Source: Blautia faecis
GTDB taxonomy: Bacteria; Bacillota; Clostridia; Lachnospirales; Lachnospiraceae
Direction of reading: 5' to 3'
Assembly (NCBI RefSeq): GCF_020554845.1
Contig: NZ_JAJCIA010000044.1
Location: 1 to 28,997, forward strand
Length of the DNA stretch: 28,997 nucleotides
Every line of letters begins with the position of its first letter. Position 1 is the first letter of the stretch. A program made the position numbers and the translations under genes. This document shows positions 1-5,921 of this stretch, in pieces. A model generated the notes under the pieces. It had not been told where the DNA came from and did not search any database. It saw only the letters and a list, made by a program, of their open reading frames with translations.

Positions 1-43
1 AAAAGCCGGGGCTAATACTTCAATTATTTTAGGACATTTTCAA
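1..43. mobile_element. possible right end of an insertion sequence
   Basis: The stretch at 27-43 reads, on the minus strand, TGAAAATGTCCTAAAAT. The right edge of the window (28921-28937) begins TGATAATGTCCTAATAT, so the two match at 15 of 17 positions and face each other as terminal inverted repeats of one element type would. The window therefore seems to start in the right end of one IS copy and finish in the left end of another. The family is not determined, and no transposase is visible. Confidence 0.4.
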
Positions 44-147
44 AAACGCTTGACAAAAGTTCTTTTTCTATTAGAAATAACCACCAACGCGAACTGGAAT
101 TTCTGGATGAGTATAATATGCGGAAAATAAACTTAATTCCATTTTAA
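2..147 (+). CDS. C-terminal tail of an unrecognised ORF (partial)
   Basis: A frame open from the window edge runs 48 codons and stops at TAA 145-147. Its end reads ...RELEFLDEYNMRKINLIPF, which looks protein-like. It converges on the XRE regulator gene and overlaps its stop by a few bases. If 1-43 is really an IS end, only the part after base 43 would be host sequence, and this would be the tail of a gene cut by the insertion; alternatively the frame is open by chance. No family is recognised. Confidence 0.2.
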
Positions 148-1154
148 ATATAGTGCTGAGTTTCACTGCCATTCTTTAACACCATTTTCACCACACCAAG
201 CAATGCTGCAAATAAAACACCTGCAACCGGCCATACAATCCATGTAATATCCCAGCTCATCGTCCAGAAGCTCCATGCAAGGTAAATCGCTGTAGTCAAG
301 CACCAATATACACCAGAAAACGTGTCAGTCTTTTTCTTAAACAGTTTTTCTTCTTTTGTATATTCGCCTTCCTGAAGAAGGGTATCGTAACTGCTTTTTA
401 CCATCCCAACACGAACCAACAGATTCACTCCTATTGCAAGTATGAATAGCAGTAATCCAACGGAAAGACCACAGTAATAGTCGGACGCTTCCATAGATTC
501 GGCAATAATTGTCGGAATCACTGCCAGTATACAAAGCACTACCCCAACAGCTGTTCCTCTGATAAAAATTGGTTCATAGGAATCTTTTTTTTCTCGTACC
601 ATTCCAGATACACCATACTCTGTTTCAAAGCATTCTTTTTCAAAATGTTCCATATGTGATTCACTCATTCCATATGTAATAAACAAAAAGACGGCTGCCG
701 CAACCATTCCAAGCAAAAAAACACATCCAAATACTGTTGCCAGAGATTCCGAAACATGAAATACGCTATCTTCTGCCATTGTCACAAGAACAATCAATAA
801 TATTGGACTTAAGATACACATACTTGTTGCATTTGCCACTACTTTGGATCCATTTCTTTTCATGTCAAGAAATTCATTTGCATTCTCCATAGTTACTTTT
901 TTCAACGGTTCTGCATAGCTTTCAGTACTTTCGTGATAGGTGATATTTTCTGCTTTCATTTCATCTTTTAATAGGTAATCTGTACTGACACCAAAAAGCT
1001 CCGACATCTGTAAAATTCTTTGCAAATCTGGAACAGCTCCTGCACTTTCCCACTTAGATACTGCCTGTCTGGATACGCCCAACTGATTGGCTAGTTCTTC
1101 CTGTGACCATCCATTCTTTTTTCTTTCCTCTGTAATCTTATCAGCTAAAATCAT
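144..1154 (-). CDS. XRE-family transcriptional regulator with C-terminal membrane domain
   Basis: 336 residues. The N-terminal 60 or so form a Cro/C1-type helix-turn-helix (WSQEELANQLGVSRQAVSKW), so this is a DNA-binding regulator. After a linker (about 65-105) come roughly six hydrophobic segments between residues 108 and 330, so the protein is membrane anchored with a cytoplasmic DNA-binding head. Such HTH-plus-membrane proteins are common in Firmicutes; their signals are mostly unknown. The start is chosen because AAAGGAG lies about 6 bases before the ATG. A promoter with a palindrome over its start site lies just upstream (1191-1239), suggesting self-repression. The next gene upstream, a small two-helix membrane protein, is on the same strand. 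Confidence 0.85.
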   Translation of the reverse strand: MILADKITEERKKNGWSQEELANQLGVSRQAVSKWESAGAVPDLQRILQMSELFGVSTDYLLKDEMKAENITYHESTESYAEPLKKVTMENANEFLDMKRNGSKVVANATSMCILSPILLIVLVTMAEDSVFHVSESLATVFGCVFLLGMVAAAVFLFITYGMSESHMEHFEKECFETEYGVSGMVREKKDSYEPIFIRGTAVGVVLCILAVIPTIIAESMEASDYYCGLSVGLLLFILAIGVNLLVRVGMVKSSYDTLLQEGEYTKEEKLFKKKTDTFSGVYWCLTTAIYLAWSFWTMSWDITWIVWPVAGVLFAALLGVVKMVLKNGSETQHYI

Positions 1155-1190
1155 TTTTTTCTCCTTTTGCAGATTTTATGAGCTAAATAT

Positions 1191-1239
1191 AACAGTTTTG
1201 CTGTTTGCATTCTACCATTTCAGGCTGTAAATCTGTCAA
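1191..1239 (-). promoter_or_regulatory. promoter and palindromic operator of the XRE gene
   Basis: On the minus strand TTGACA (1239-1234) and TAGAAT (1214-1209) are separated by 19 bases, a longer spacer than ideal. The palindrome AACAG-N5-CTGTT (1191-1205) covers the predicted start of transcription near 1202. This is a reasonable site for binding by the XRE protein itself. The regulatory role is inferred from position. Confidence 0.45.
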
Positions 1240-1303
1240 CCAGCAGTTGCAAATCACAAAAGGACTCGATGAATCCCGATTTTCCAGCAATACAAGCATG
1301 AAA

Positions 1304-1492
1304 TTATTTATCATCTGTATTGTTTTCCTTTTTCTTATGCGTCGAACCTAGACAAAGAAATGAGGAACCAAGACATAACCATACTATAGCCATAGAATTT
1401 TCATTTCCACTCGTAAAGCCAATAGCTGACGCTATGAAAAACAGAACTGATGCAATATAAAATAAGATTGGTTTGTTTATTCCTTTTTTCAT
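1304..1492 (-). CDS. small two-helix membrane protein, function unknown
   Basis: 62 residues: a short basic start (MKKGINKP), two hydrophobic helices (about 9-26 and 32-50) with a short polar turn (SGNEN), and a charged tail (HKKKENNTDDK). Small proteins of this shape occur widely in Firmicutes without a known role. The start is supported by GGAGGAG about 11 bases upstream. It lies on the same strand as the XRE regulator, 150 bases ahead of it, but that gene has its own promoter, so co-expression is uncertain. A function cannot be given. Confidence 0.6.
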   Translation of the reverse strand: MKKGINKPILFYIASVLFFIASAIGFTSGNENSMAIVWLCLGSSFLCLGSTHKKKENNTDDK

Positions 1493-1607
1493 AAATAAGA
1501 AACTCCTCCAAATACCGATTGTTTTCTTGGCACCGTTTTGGCATCGGAAGCCTTAGTCGAAAAGATTTTTTTCCACGGCTAACAAATGCTGCTCTACCAA
1601 CTTTATA

Positions 1608-1636
1608 TTGCACCGGTAGTTTTTAATTGTTATAAT
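1608..1636 (+). promoter_or_regulatory. sigma-A promoter of the small toxin mRNA
   Basis: TTGCAC (1608-1613), a 17-base spacer and a perfect TATAAT (1631-1636). Transcription should start near 1643-1645, exactly where the arm complementary to the mRNA 3' end begins. The leader to the ATG is about 107 nt and includes a perfect 7-bp hairpin, CAGAGGG (1681-1687) with CCCTCTG (1695-1701). Confidence 0.75.
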
Positions 1637-1750
1637 CGAAACATGGGTGCTACCATAACGGTAGGCGGTTAGTCCTTCAACAGAGGGACTGTGACCCTCT
1701 GATTACATAGAAACCTGAAAGGGAATCCACTGGAAAGGAGGGCTAAGCCA

Positions 1751-1849
1751 ATGAGTATTGTGGACTTCATAGCAGTAGTGAGCTTCGGCTTAACCTGCTT
1801 TAGTATCGGATATACATTAGGCAAAGATAATCATAAACCACAAAAATAA
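1751..1849 (+). CDS. small hydrophobic peptide, candidate type I toxin
   Basis: 32 residues, starting MSIVDFIAVVSFGLTCFSIG and ending in a charged tail (GKDNHKPQK). Residues 4-23 form a single membrane helix. The ribosome site GGAAAGGAGGG lies 8 bases before the ATG and is very strong for such a short frame. Its size, single helix, polar C-terminus, long structured leader and the convergent antisense RNA all fit membrane toxins of type I toxin-antitoxin systems (TxpA, Fst and holin-like toxin groups in Firmicutes). These normally depolarise or disrupt the host membrane when made in excess. Assignment rests on architecture rather than recognised homology; toxicity is inferred. Another possibility is a small regulatory membrane peptide. 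Confidence 0.7.
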   Translation: MSIVDFIAVVSFGLTCFSIGYTLGKDNHKPQK

Positions 1850-1938
1850 CCGCCCTGTCTGCAAACTAAGCGGTTATCTTTGATAGATATTCTAAATAGT
1901 AAAACGGACTAACCGTCTATCGGTAGCACTCTTTTTCT
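1840..1938 (-). ncRNA. predicted antisense RNA antitoxin
   Basis: A minus-strand transcript is predicted from a near-consensus promoter (1945-1973). It would start near 1938 and end after the hairpin ATAACCGC/GCGGTTAT (stem 1846-1853 with 1870-1877, 16-base loop), which is followed on this strand by TTTTTG. The RNA of about 100 nt is fully complementary to the last codon, stop and 3' untranslated region of the small toxin mRNA. In TxpA/RatA-type systems such an overlap blocks the toxin message by duplex formation and RNase III cleavage. Boundaries are predicted, not measured. Confidence 0.6.
1906..1937 (+). terminator. terminator of the toxin mRNA, also the 3' pairing arm
   Basis: A bulged hairpin (stem CT-ACCG with CGGTAG around a TCTAT loop, 1909-1926) is followed by CTCTTTTTCT. 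The same bases (1906-1931) are complementary to the 5' end of the mRNA (1645-1676), so this region can either form the local hairpin or pair with the leader. Confidence 0.4.
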
Positions 1939-1944
1939 ATAATC

Positions 1945-1973
1945 ATATTAGCACGCATGTGCAGAAATGTCAA
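1945..1973 (-). promoter_or_regulatory. promoter of the antisense RNA
   Basis: On the minus strand TTGACA (1973-1968), a 17-base spacer and TAATAT (1950-1945). This points into the 3' end of the small toxin gene. The next minus-strand gene that this promoter could serve is more than 450 bases away (stop-to-start of the 62-residue protein), beyond a hairpin terminator, so an RNA product is the simplest reading. Confidence 0.65.
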
Positions 1974-1974
1974 A

Positions 1975-2150
1975 AAATTTTTATTCTACTTTTTGAAGTT
2001 TTGACATATCCAATCCATGCCGGATCATCATCAGAATATCCCATTTTTAATTCTATGTACATTAAATTGTTAATCATTCTTATTCTCTCTTGATTCCAAA
2101 TTTTGCAACATCTCAACAAACTGGAAGCTGTAAACCTGATTGTTCCTAAA
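1975..2150 (-). other. gap after the histidine kinase gene: possible gene remnant
   Basis: No complete gene is seen. Two minus-strand frames look coding over adjacent parts: one ending QFVEMLQNLESRENKND, and another shifted frame from about 2075 reading INNLMYIELKMGYSDDDPAW. This is what a decayed, frameshifted gene looks like, but no family is recognised and both frames could be fortuitous in AT-rich DNA. Confidence 0.2.
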
Positions 2151-3311
2151 TTAACTGTGGCATACCATTGATAAACATATGCCATGCCTGTCATTTTTCG
2201 CACTAAGTTTCCATCCGTGCATTTCAACGATTTCTTTTGAGAGGGCAAGCCCTATTCCGCTGTTTCCGTTTTGTCCCGTATGAAAACGTTCAAACATATG
2301 GGAAAAATCCTCTGTGCTAAGTTCTCCTCCATCGTTCCAGATGGAAAGGACTTGATTTTTCCACGATATTTCGATTTGACTACATGCATATTTTACGGAA
2401 TTAGTTATCAGGTTAGCAACAGCGTGTTCCAGCTTCTCCGGGTCTCCGTTGACATATCCTTCGTCCAGTTCTAACGATACTGAAAGGTTTCGCCTGTTCA
2501 CAATTCCTTCAAGCGGCATCAAAATATCTTGAACCAGTGATGCCATTTCTATTGGTTCACACTTTAATGGTTCCGTACCGCTTTCCATTTTTGATAAATA
2601 CAGGATATCCTCAATAAGTTTACTCATACGCTCCGTCTGAGACACTATCATTCTGCCCGCTTGAGAATAATCGGTAATGACTCCCATTTCAATCTCCTCC
2701 GCATATCCGCAAATTGCCATAAGCGGGGTTTTTAATTCATGAGATGTATTTTCAAAAAAGGTCTTCTGAGCTTTGTCATTTTGTTCAAGTTTTTTCCCGA
2801 GAAAATATCCAATGGCAGCACCGAGAGCGGCAATGACAAAAGCATCCAGCAAAATACCAAAACTGATTTCTTTTACGAGTTCTGGTTCGCCGGTAACATC
2901 CACATAAGCAAGTAATCTCTCATTGCCGTCTTCGTAATACTCTGTTCTGGCTTTCATATAATAAGTTGCTTCGTTAATTTTTGCCCTTTGTATTTTATCA
3001 GACGGGTGTGTTTCATACCAGTCAATAAGTTTCTTCTCTTTGGGTGTCAGAATCTGATATATGTCATCCCTGTTTTCTGAATCTGCCCCCATATATACAA
3101 GTGAGGCATAATATAAAGAGCCCGTATCATTTTCAGATTCGTAATTCAAATATTCGTCTGAATCCAAAGTAAAAGCGTATTTAATTGCCTTCTCAGCTCT
3201 CAGCTCTATTTTTTTATTAAAAACTATGTTCAGAATCAGCAGGCTCAAAAGCATGGCTGCCATAACGGCGGAACCTGTAAGTGCGGCAATTTTATAACGT
3301 GTCTTATTCAT
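2151..3311 (-). CDS. two-component sensor histidine kinase
   Basis: 386 residues. A first membrane helix at about 8-31, an extracytoplasmic sensor part of about 115 residues, a second helix at about 149-172, then the transmitter. No HAMP domain is evident between the second helix and the kinase. HisKA carries the phospho-accepting His191 in ENTSHELKTPL; the ATPase part shows the N box (HAVANLITNSVKYA), a D-box-like IWNDGG and the G box GIGLALSKEIV. It would phosphorylate the regulator encoded directly upstream. The start at 3311 is chosen over an upstream frame extension because GGAGG precedes this ATG and it overlaps the regulator stop by 8 bases, typical of coupled translation. The signal sensed is unknown. 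Confidence 0.92.
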   Translation of the reverse strand: MNKTRYKIAALTGSAVMAAMLLSLLILNIVFNKKIELRAEKAIKYAFTLDSDEYLNYESENDTGSLYYASLVYMGADSENRDDIYQILTPKEKKLIDWYETHPSDKIQRAKINEATYYMKARTEYYEDGNERLLAYVDVTGEPELVKEISFGILLDAFVIAALGAAIGYFLGKKLEQNDKAQKTFFENTSHELKTPLMAICGYAEEIEMGVITDYSQAGRMIVSQTERMSKLIEDILYLSKMESGTEPLKCEPIEMASLVQDILMPLEGIVNRRNLSVSLELDEGYVNGDPEKLEHAVANLITNSVKYACSQIEISWKNQVLSIWNDGGELSTEDFSHMFERFHTGQNGNSGIGLALSKEIVEMHGWKLSAKNDRHGICLSMVCHS

Positions 3312-3993
3312 TACAATCCTCCAGTTTATAGCCATAGCCCCAGACAGCACTAATGCGAACTTTGCTGCCTGCTGTCTTCATTTTCTGCCTGACTCTTCTT
3401 ACTGTCTCATCGACAACTCTGGTTTCTATCTCCGTAGAATCTATTCCCCATACTTTGTCGAGAATTTCATTCCGGGGAACTGCCGTTCCACCATGTTCCA
3501 TAAGACATCCCAGAAGCGAAAATTCTGTCATAGTCAGACCAATATCATGTTCTTTCACAATGGCATTATGGTTCTCCCATGAAAAACACACATCACCAAA
3601 GGAAACATCTGCCTTTACCGGTATATTCATTTCAACTCTTCGGAACAACGCATTTACCCGGACAACAAGAAGTGACGGCGAAAATGGCTTAATCAGATAG
3701 TCATCCCCTCCATACATAAATCCCTTCATATGGTCAGACTCTGAATCCTTTGCCGTCAAAATAATAATAGGAACTGATGATATTGTCCTTAGCTTTTTAC
3801 ATATGGAAAGACCGTCTGAACCCGGCATCATAATATCAAGAATAACAAGATCACAGGGCTTCTCCTGAAAAGCAGAAAAGAGTGTATCACCATTCTTGTA
3901 TGCTGTTACCTCATATCCGGCATTGGATAAAAATTCTGTGAGTATTTCTCGTATATCCTGTTCATCATCTGCCAAATAGATTTTTTTTGCCAT
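3304..3993 (-). CDS. OmpR/PhoB-family response regulator
   Basis: 229 residues. An N-terminal receiver domain has the acidic pair in LADDEQD, the phosphorylatable Asp53 in VILDIMMPG, and the switch-region T and K in ILTAKDSES. A C-terminal winged helix (about 130-227) ends with the typical RRVRQKM...VWGYGYKL. It acts as a DNA-binding transcription factor controlled by the kinase that follows and overlaps it. The two are the second and third genes behind a secreted repeat protein whose promoter region carries direct repeats of the type this family binds. The likely regulon therefore includes its own operon. Confidence 0.93.
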   Translation of the reverse strand: MAKKIYLADDEQDIREILTEFLSNAGYEVTAYKNGDTLFSAFQEKPCDLVILDIMMPGSDGLSICKKLRTISSVPIIILTAKDSESDHMKGFMYGGDDYLIKPFSPSLLVVRVNALFRRVEMNIPVKADVSFGDVCFSWENHNAIVKEHDIGLTMTEFSLLGCLMEHGGTAVPRNEILDKVWGIDSTEIETRVVDETVRRVRQKMKTAGSKVRISAVWGYGYKLEDCNE

Positions 3994-4011
3994 ATCTTTA
4001 ACCCCATATGA

Positions 4012-4044
4012 GGGGAGTCCCTCAGAAATTCTGTGAGACTCCCC
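4012..4044 (-). other. intercistronic hairpin between repeat protein and regulator genes
   Basis: GGGGAGTC (4012-4019) pairs with GACTCCCC (4037-4044), and an inner CAGA/TCTG stem extends it. There is no T-run after the hairpin in the direction of transcription, so it is not a standard terminator. It could protect the 3' end of the upstream message or attenuate the downstream regulator and kinase, giving more secreted protein than regulator. That role is inferred. Confidence 0.45.
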
Positions 4045-4078
4045 ATATTATATCTTTCAAAATCAGTATATCTGTATT

Positions 4079-4879
4079 TTAGTTGCACCCTGCTTTCTCT
4101 TCAAGAGCGATTGCCTGTGCCTCCAAAGCATCAATCTCATCTAAATACTTCGCATAGCGAGAAGCAAATTCCTCTTCAGAGAGGTTATCAGAGCCGTTAT
4201 AAATATTGTCATAGATTGCATCAATTTTATTGTAAATACCGTTAAGCTGATTGACTTCATCTTCGCTCAGATTTCCATAGTATCCCTCATACCACCCCGC
4301 TTTCTTTTCAAGCGTTTCAATCTGTGCGTTCAGTGATGTAATCTCGTCATCATACTTTGCATAGCGGGCTTCGATCTCATCGTCTGAAAGATCATCGTCC
4401 GTCCACACTTCCGCATCAATTTCTTCGATTCTTTCATATGCTTTCTGAAGCTGTTCTGCTTCCTCTGCGGTGAGCTTGCCTGTATCATACAGAGCACTAT
4501 ACTCATCCTCGGAATATTCATATTCCTCGTTGTCGATCCACCCAGCTTTTTTATCAAGCTCCTCAAGGCGATCCATGAGGGTATCGGTTTCATCCTGATA
4601 CTGATCGTATCTGGCATAGATATCCTCATCAGAAAGACCATCTGCATCTTTCATTACCTCTTTGTCGATAGCGTCAAGTCGGTCATAAATGGAGTTAAAC
4701 TCTTCAATCTCCTTCTGAGTGAGAGAACCATAATCTACATTTGTTTGTGTTACCTCTGATGTAGTCACTGTCTCATCCAGTGTCTCCTTCTGGGCAGCCA
4801 TGGCAGGGATACCTGCGGATGTAGTCATTGCTGCTGCAAGTGCTATTACCATTCCTCTTTTGAATAATCTGTTCATCAT
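4079..4879 (-). CDS. secreted protein with three acidic helical repeats
   Basis: 266 residues. A signal peptide (basic MNRLFKRG, hydrophobic core, cleavage near AMA at about 28) shows it is exported. The mature part has three repeats of about 62 residues (about 52-114, 136-196 and 203-265), each following the pattern L-T/S-xx-E...IY-x-x-(I/L)-D-x-I...D-x-LS-(D/E)-(D/E)-E-(I/F)...(A/S)RY-x-(K/Q)Y-x-DE-(I/T)-(T/D)...LE-x-KAG. The repeats are Glu/Asp-rich, predicted helical, and end in KAGW or KAGC. The start at 4879 follows AGGAGG at 7 bases. It leads an operon with the response regulator and sensor kinase, so it may be their output, or an external partner that binds a cation or cationic peptide. 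No named family is recognised; function is inferred from context only. Confidence 0.8.
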   Translation of the reverse strand: MMNRLFKRGMVIALAAAMTTSAGIPAMAAQKETLDETVTTSEVTQTNVDYGSLTQKEIEEFNSIYDRLDAIDKEVMKDADGLSDEDIYARYDQYQDETDTLMDRLEELDKKAGWIDNEEYEYSEDEYSALYDTGKLTAEEAEQLQKAYERIEEIDAEVWTDDDLSDDEIEARYAKYDDEITSLNAQIETLEKKAGWYEGYYGNLSEDEVNQLNGIYNKIDAIYDNIYNGSDNLSEEEFASRYAKYLDEIDALEAQAIALEEKAGCN

Positions 4880-4926
4880 TTTAGTTCCTCCTGATTTTTT
4901 ATTTACCAGTTGTTCGGTATGGCTAA

Positions 4927-4983
4927 AGTATAGCTCAGGCAAATGTAAAAATATCCTTAGAACAGTCATGAAAATGTCAAGAA
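4927..4983 (-). promoter_or_regulatory. candidate regulated promoter with OmpR-type direct repeats
   Basis: On the minus strand TTCTTGAC and TTCATGAC (4983-4976 and 4972-4965) form a direct repeat with an 11-base period, the spacing OmpR/PhoB-type dimers read as one helical turn. About 30 bases downstream is TATACT (4932-4927) without a good -35 box, as expected for an activator-dependent promoter. The predicted start near 4920 gives a 40-nt leader before the secreted repeat protein. Binding by the adjacent regulator is an inference. Confidence 0.35.
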
Positions 4984-5177
4984 AGTGTAACAGCACAAGA
5001 TTTCCTATAAAACCATATTTACTCTCGCCTCTTAAGGGTTACAATCTTTTTTCAAATACCCACAATTTTTCTAAATCTGCAATTCCGATTTACCTTCACT
5101 TTATTTTACCATAGTGCTTTCTAAAGTGCTATTCTAATATATACAAAAGTGTAAAAGAGCGATCTTTTCTCTCACCC

Positions 5178-5551
5178 TCACACATATACCATGTTTTTCA
5201 ATATAATCTCTTCTGCACTAACTTTTATATTATTCATTAACCCAACCCACTTCATCTGATCCTGTACCTTTAATTCTTCAGTTACACCCTTTTTTCTTCC
5301 ATCTGTTTCATAAGCATTTCCACCTGTTCTCTGGCTTCCTGATCTGTCTGATTCAGATGTTCATTCAGTTTCCCAGTCAATAACAGATACTGATACCTTG
5401 CTGATCTGTGTTCTTTTAAGAACTGCTTTCGTAACATTCCATATTTTCCATATGTCGGTTCTTCTTCGTTCAAAACCAGATCCGGCAAATAGTAATCTCC
5501 ATGCAATGTATAACTCATTCCTTTTTTCTCATCATAAATCTGTTTTCTCAT
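5178..5551 (-). pseudogene. tnpV: TnpV-type transposon protein, frameshifted
   Basis: The first 89 codons (MRKQIYDEKKGMSYTLHGDY..., GKYGMLRKQFLKEHR, LLLTGKLNEHL) are typical of TnpV, a small protein carried by Firmicutes transposons. The frame ends early at 5282. The expected C-terminus is intact in the next frame down to TGA at 5178 (VTEELKVQDQMKWVGLMNNI, ending NMVYV). A single missing base in the A-run at 5290-5295 (six instead of seven) explains the break; restoring it gives about 124 residues, the usual length. GGAG lies upstream of the ATG, and the preceding small gene ends 4 bases before it. It could be a real decay, a sequencing slip in a homopolymer, or slippage-tolerant expression. 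Confidence 0.7.
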
Positions 5552-5555
5552 AGCT

Positions 5556-5750
5556 TTAAATCTCCAATCCTTTGTATTTTGTTTTATTCTTTTTACGTTG
5601 TTGGTTTTCCATCTGGCTCTTTTGAGTAGCCCATACCAACTGTCTCAGAACACTTCCCTTTGGCATTTGCTCCATTCGACGTTTTTCTTCCAATGCATTT
5701 TGTTCTTTAATGTCCTGCTGTACCACAGGCAGATATGCGAAGGTTTTCAT
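5556..5750 (-). CDS. small protein coupled to tnpV, function unknown
   Basis: 64 residues, MKTFAYLPVVQQDIKEQNAL..., very rich in Gln, Glu, Lys and Arg and with a basic tail (QQRKKNKTKYKGLEI). No membrane segment or signal peptide; likely a helical cytoplasmic protein. Its stop lies 4 bases from the tnpV start and it contains the tnpV ribosome site, so the two are translationally coupled. A weak GGGAAG site precedes its ATG. Small genes like this accompany tnpV in mobile elements. Together they are the only visible remains of such an element here, squeezed against the tuf terminator. Confidence 0.55.
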   Translation of the reverse strand: MKTFAYLPVVQQDIKEQNALEEKRRMEQMPKGSVLRQLVWATQKSQMENQQRKKNKTKYKGLEI

Positions 5751-5824
5751 TTTCTTCCCATACCTGCCTGTTTTTAATTTATTTGCTATTCTTTACAGCC
5801 TTATTTTAAACTTTTTACTCAACA

Positions 5825-5856
5825 GAAAAACCCCGGAAACCTTACGGTTCCGGGGT
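5825..5856 (-). terminator. rho-independent terminator after tuf
   Basis: A stem of about 11 bp (ACCCCGGAA with TTCCGGGGT plus inner pairs, 5830-5856) around a TTAC loop is followed on the minus strand by TTTTTCTG. It closes the rpsL-rpsG-fusA-tuf unit. Confidence 0.85.
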
Positions 5857-5921
5857 ATCTTACGTTTGGACACATGTACCTTACGGTACTCAATATATAT
5901 AATTTAAGATGTTATGCTAAA

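Noticed and set aside
3312..3350. Upstream start of the histidine kinase at 3350
   Set aside because: It lacks a ribosome site and lies deep in the regulator gene; ATG 3311 has GGAGG and the usual short overlap.
4876..4996. Longer N-terminus of the secreted repeat protein (start at 4996)
   Set aside because: The extension runs across the direct repeats and promoter, has no ribosome site, and would put residues before a normal signal peptide. ATG 4879 has AGGAGG at the right distance.
5857..5921. Second terminator for tuf formed by GTACC/GGTAC
   Set aside because: The stem is only 5 bp and has no T-run in the direction of transcription; the terminator at 5825-5856 is clearly the functional one.
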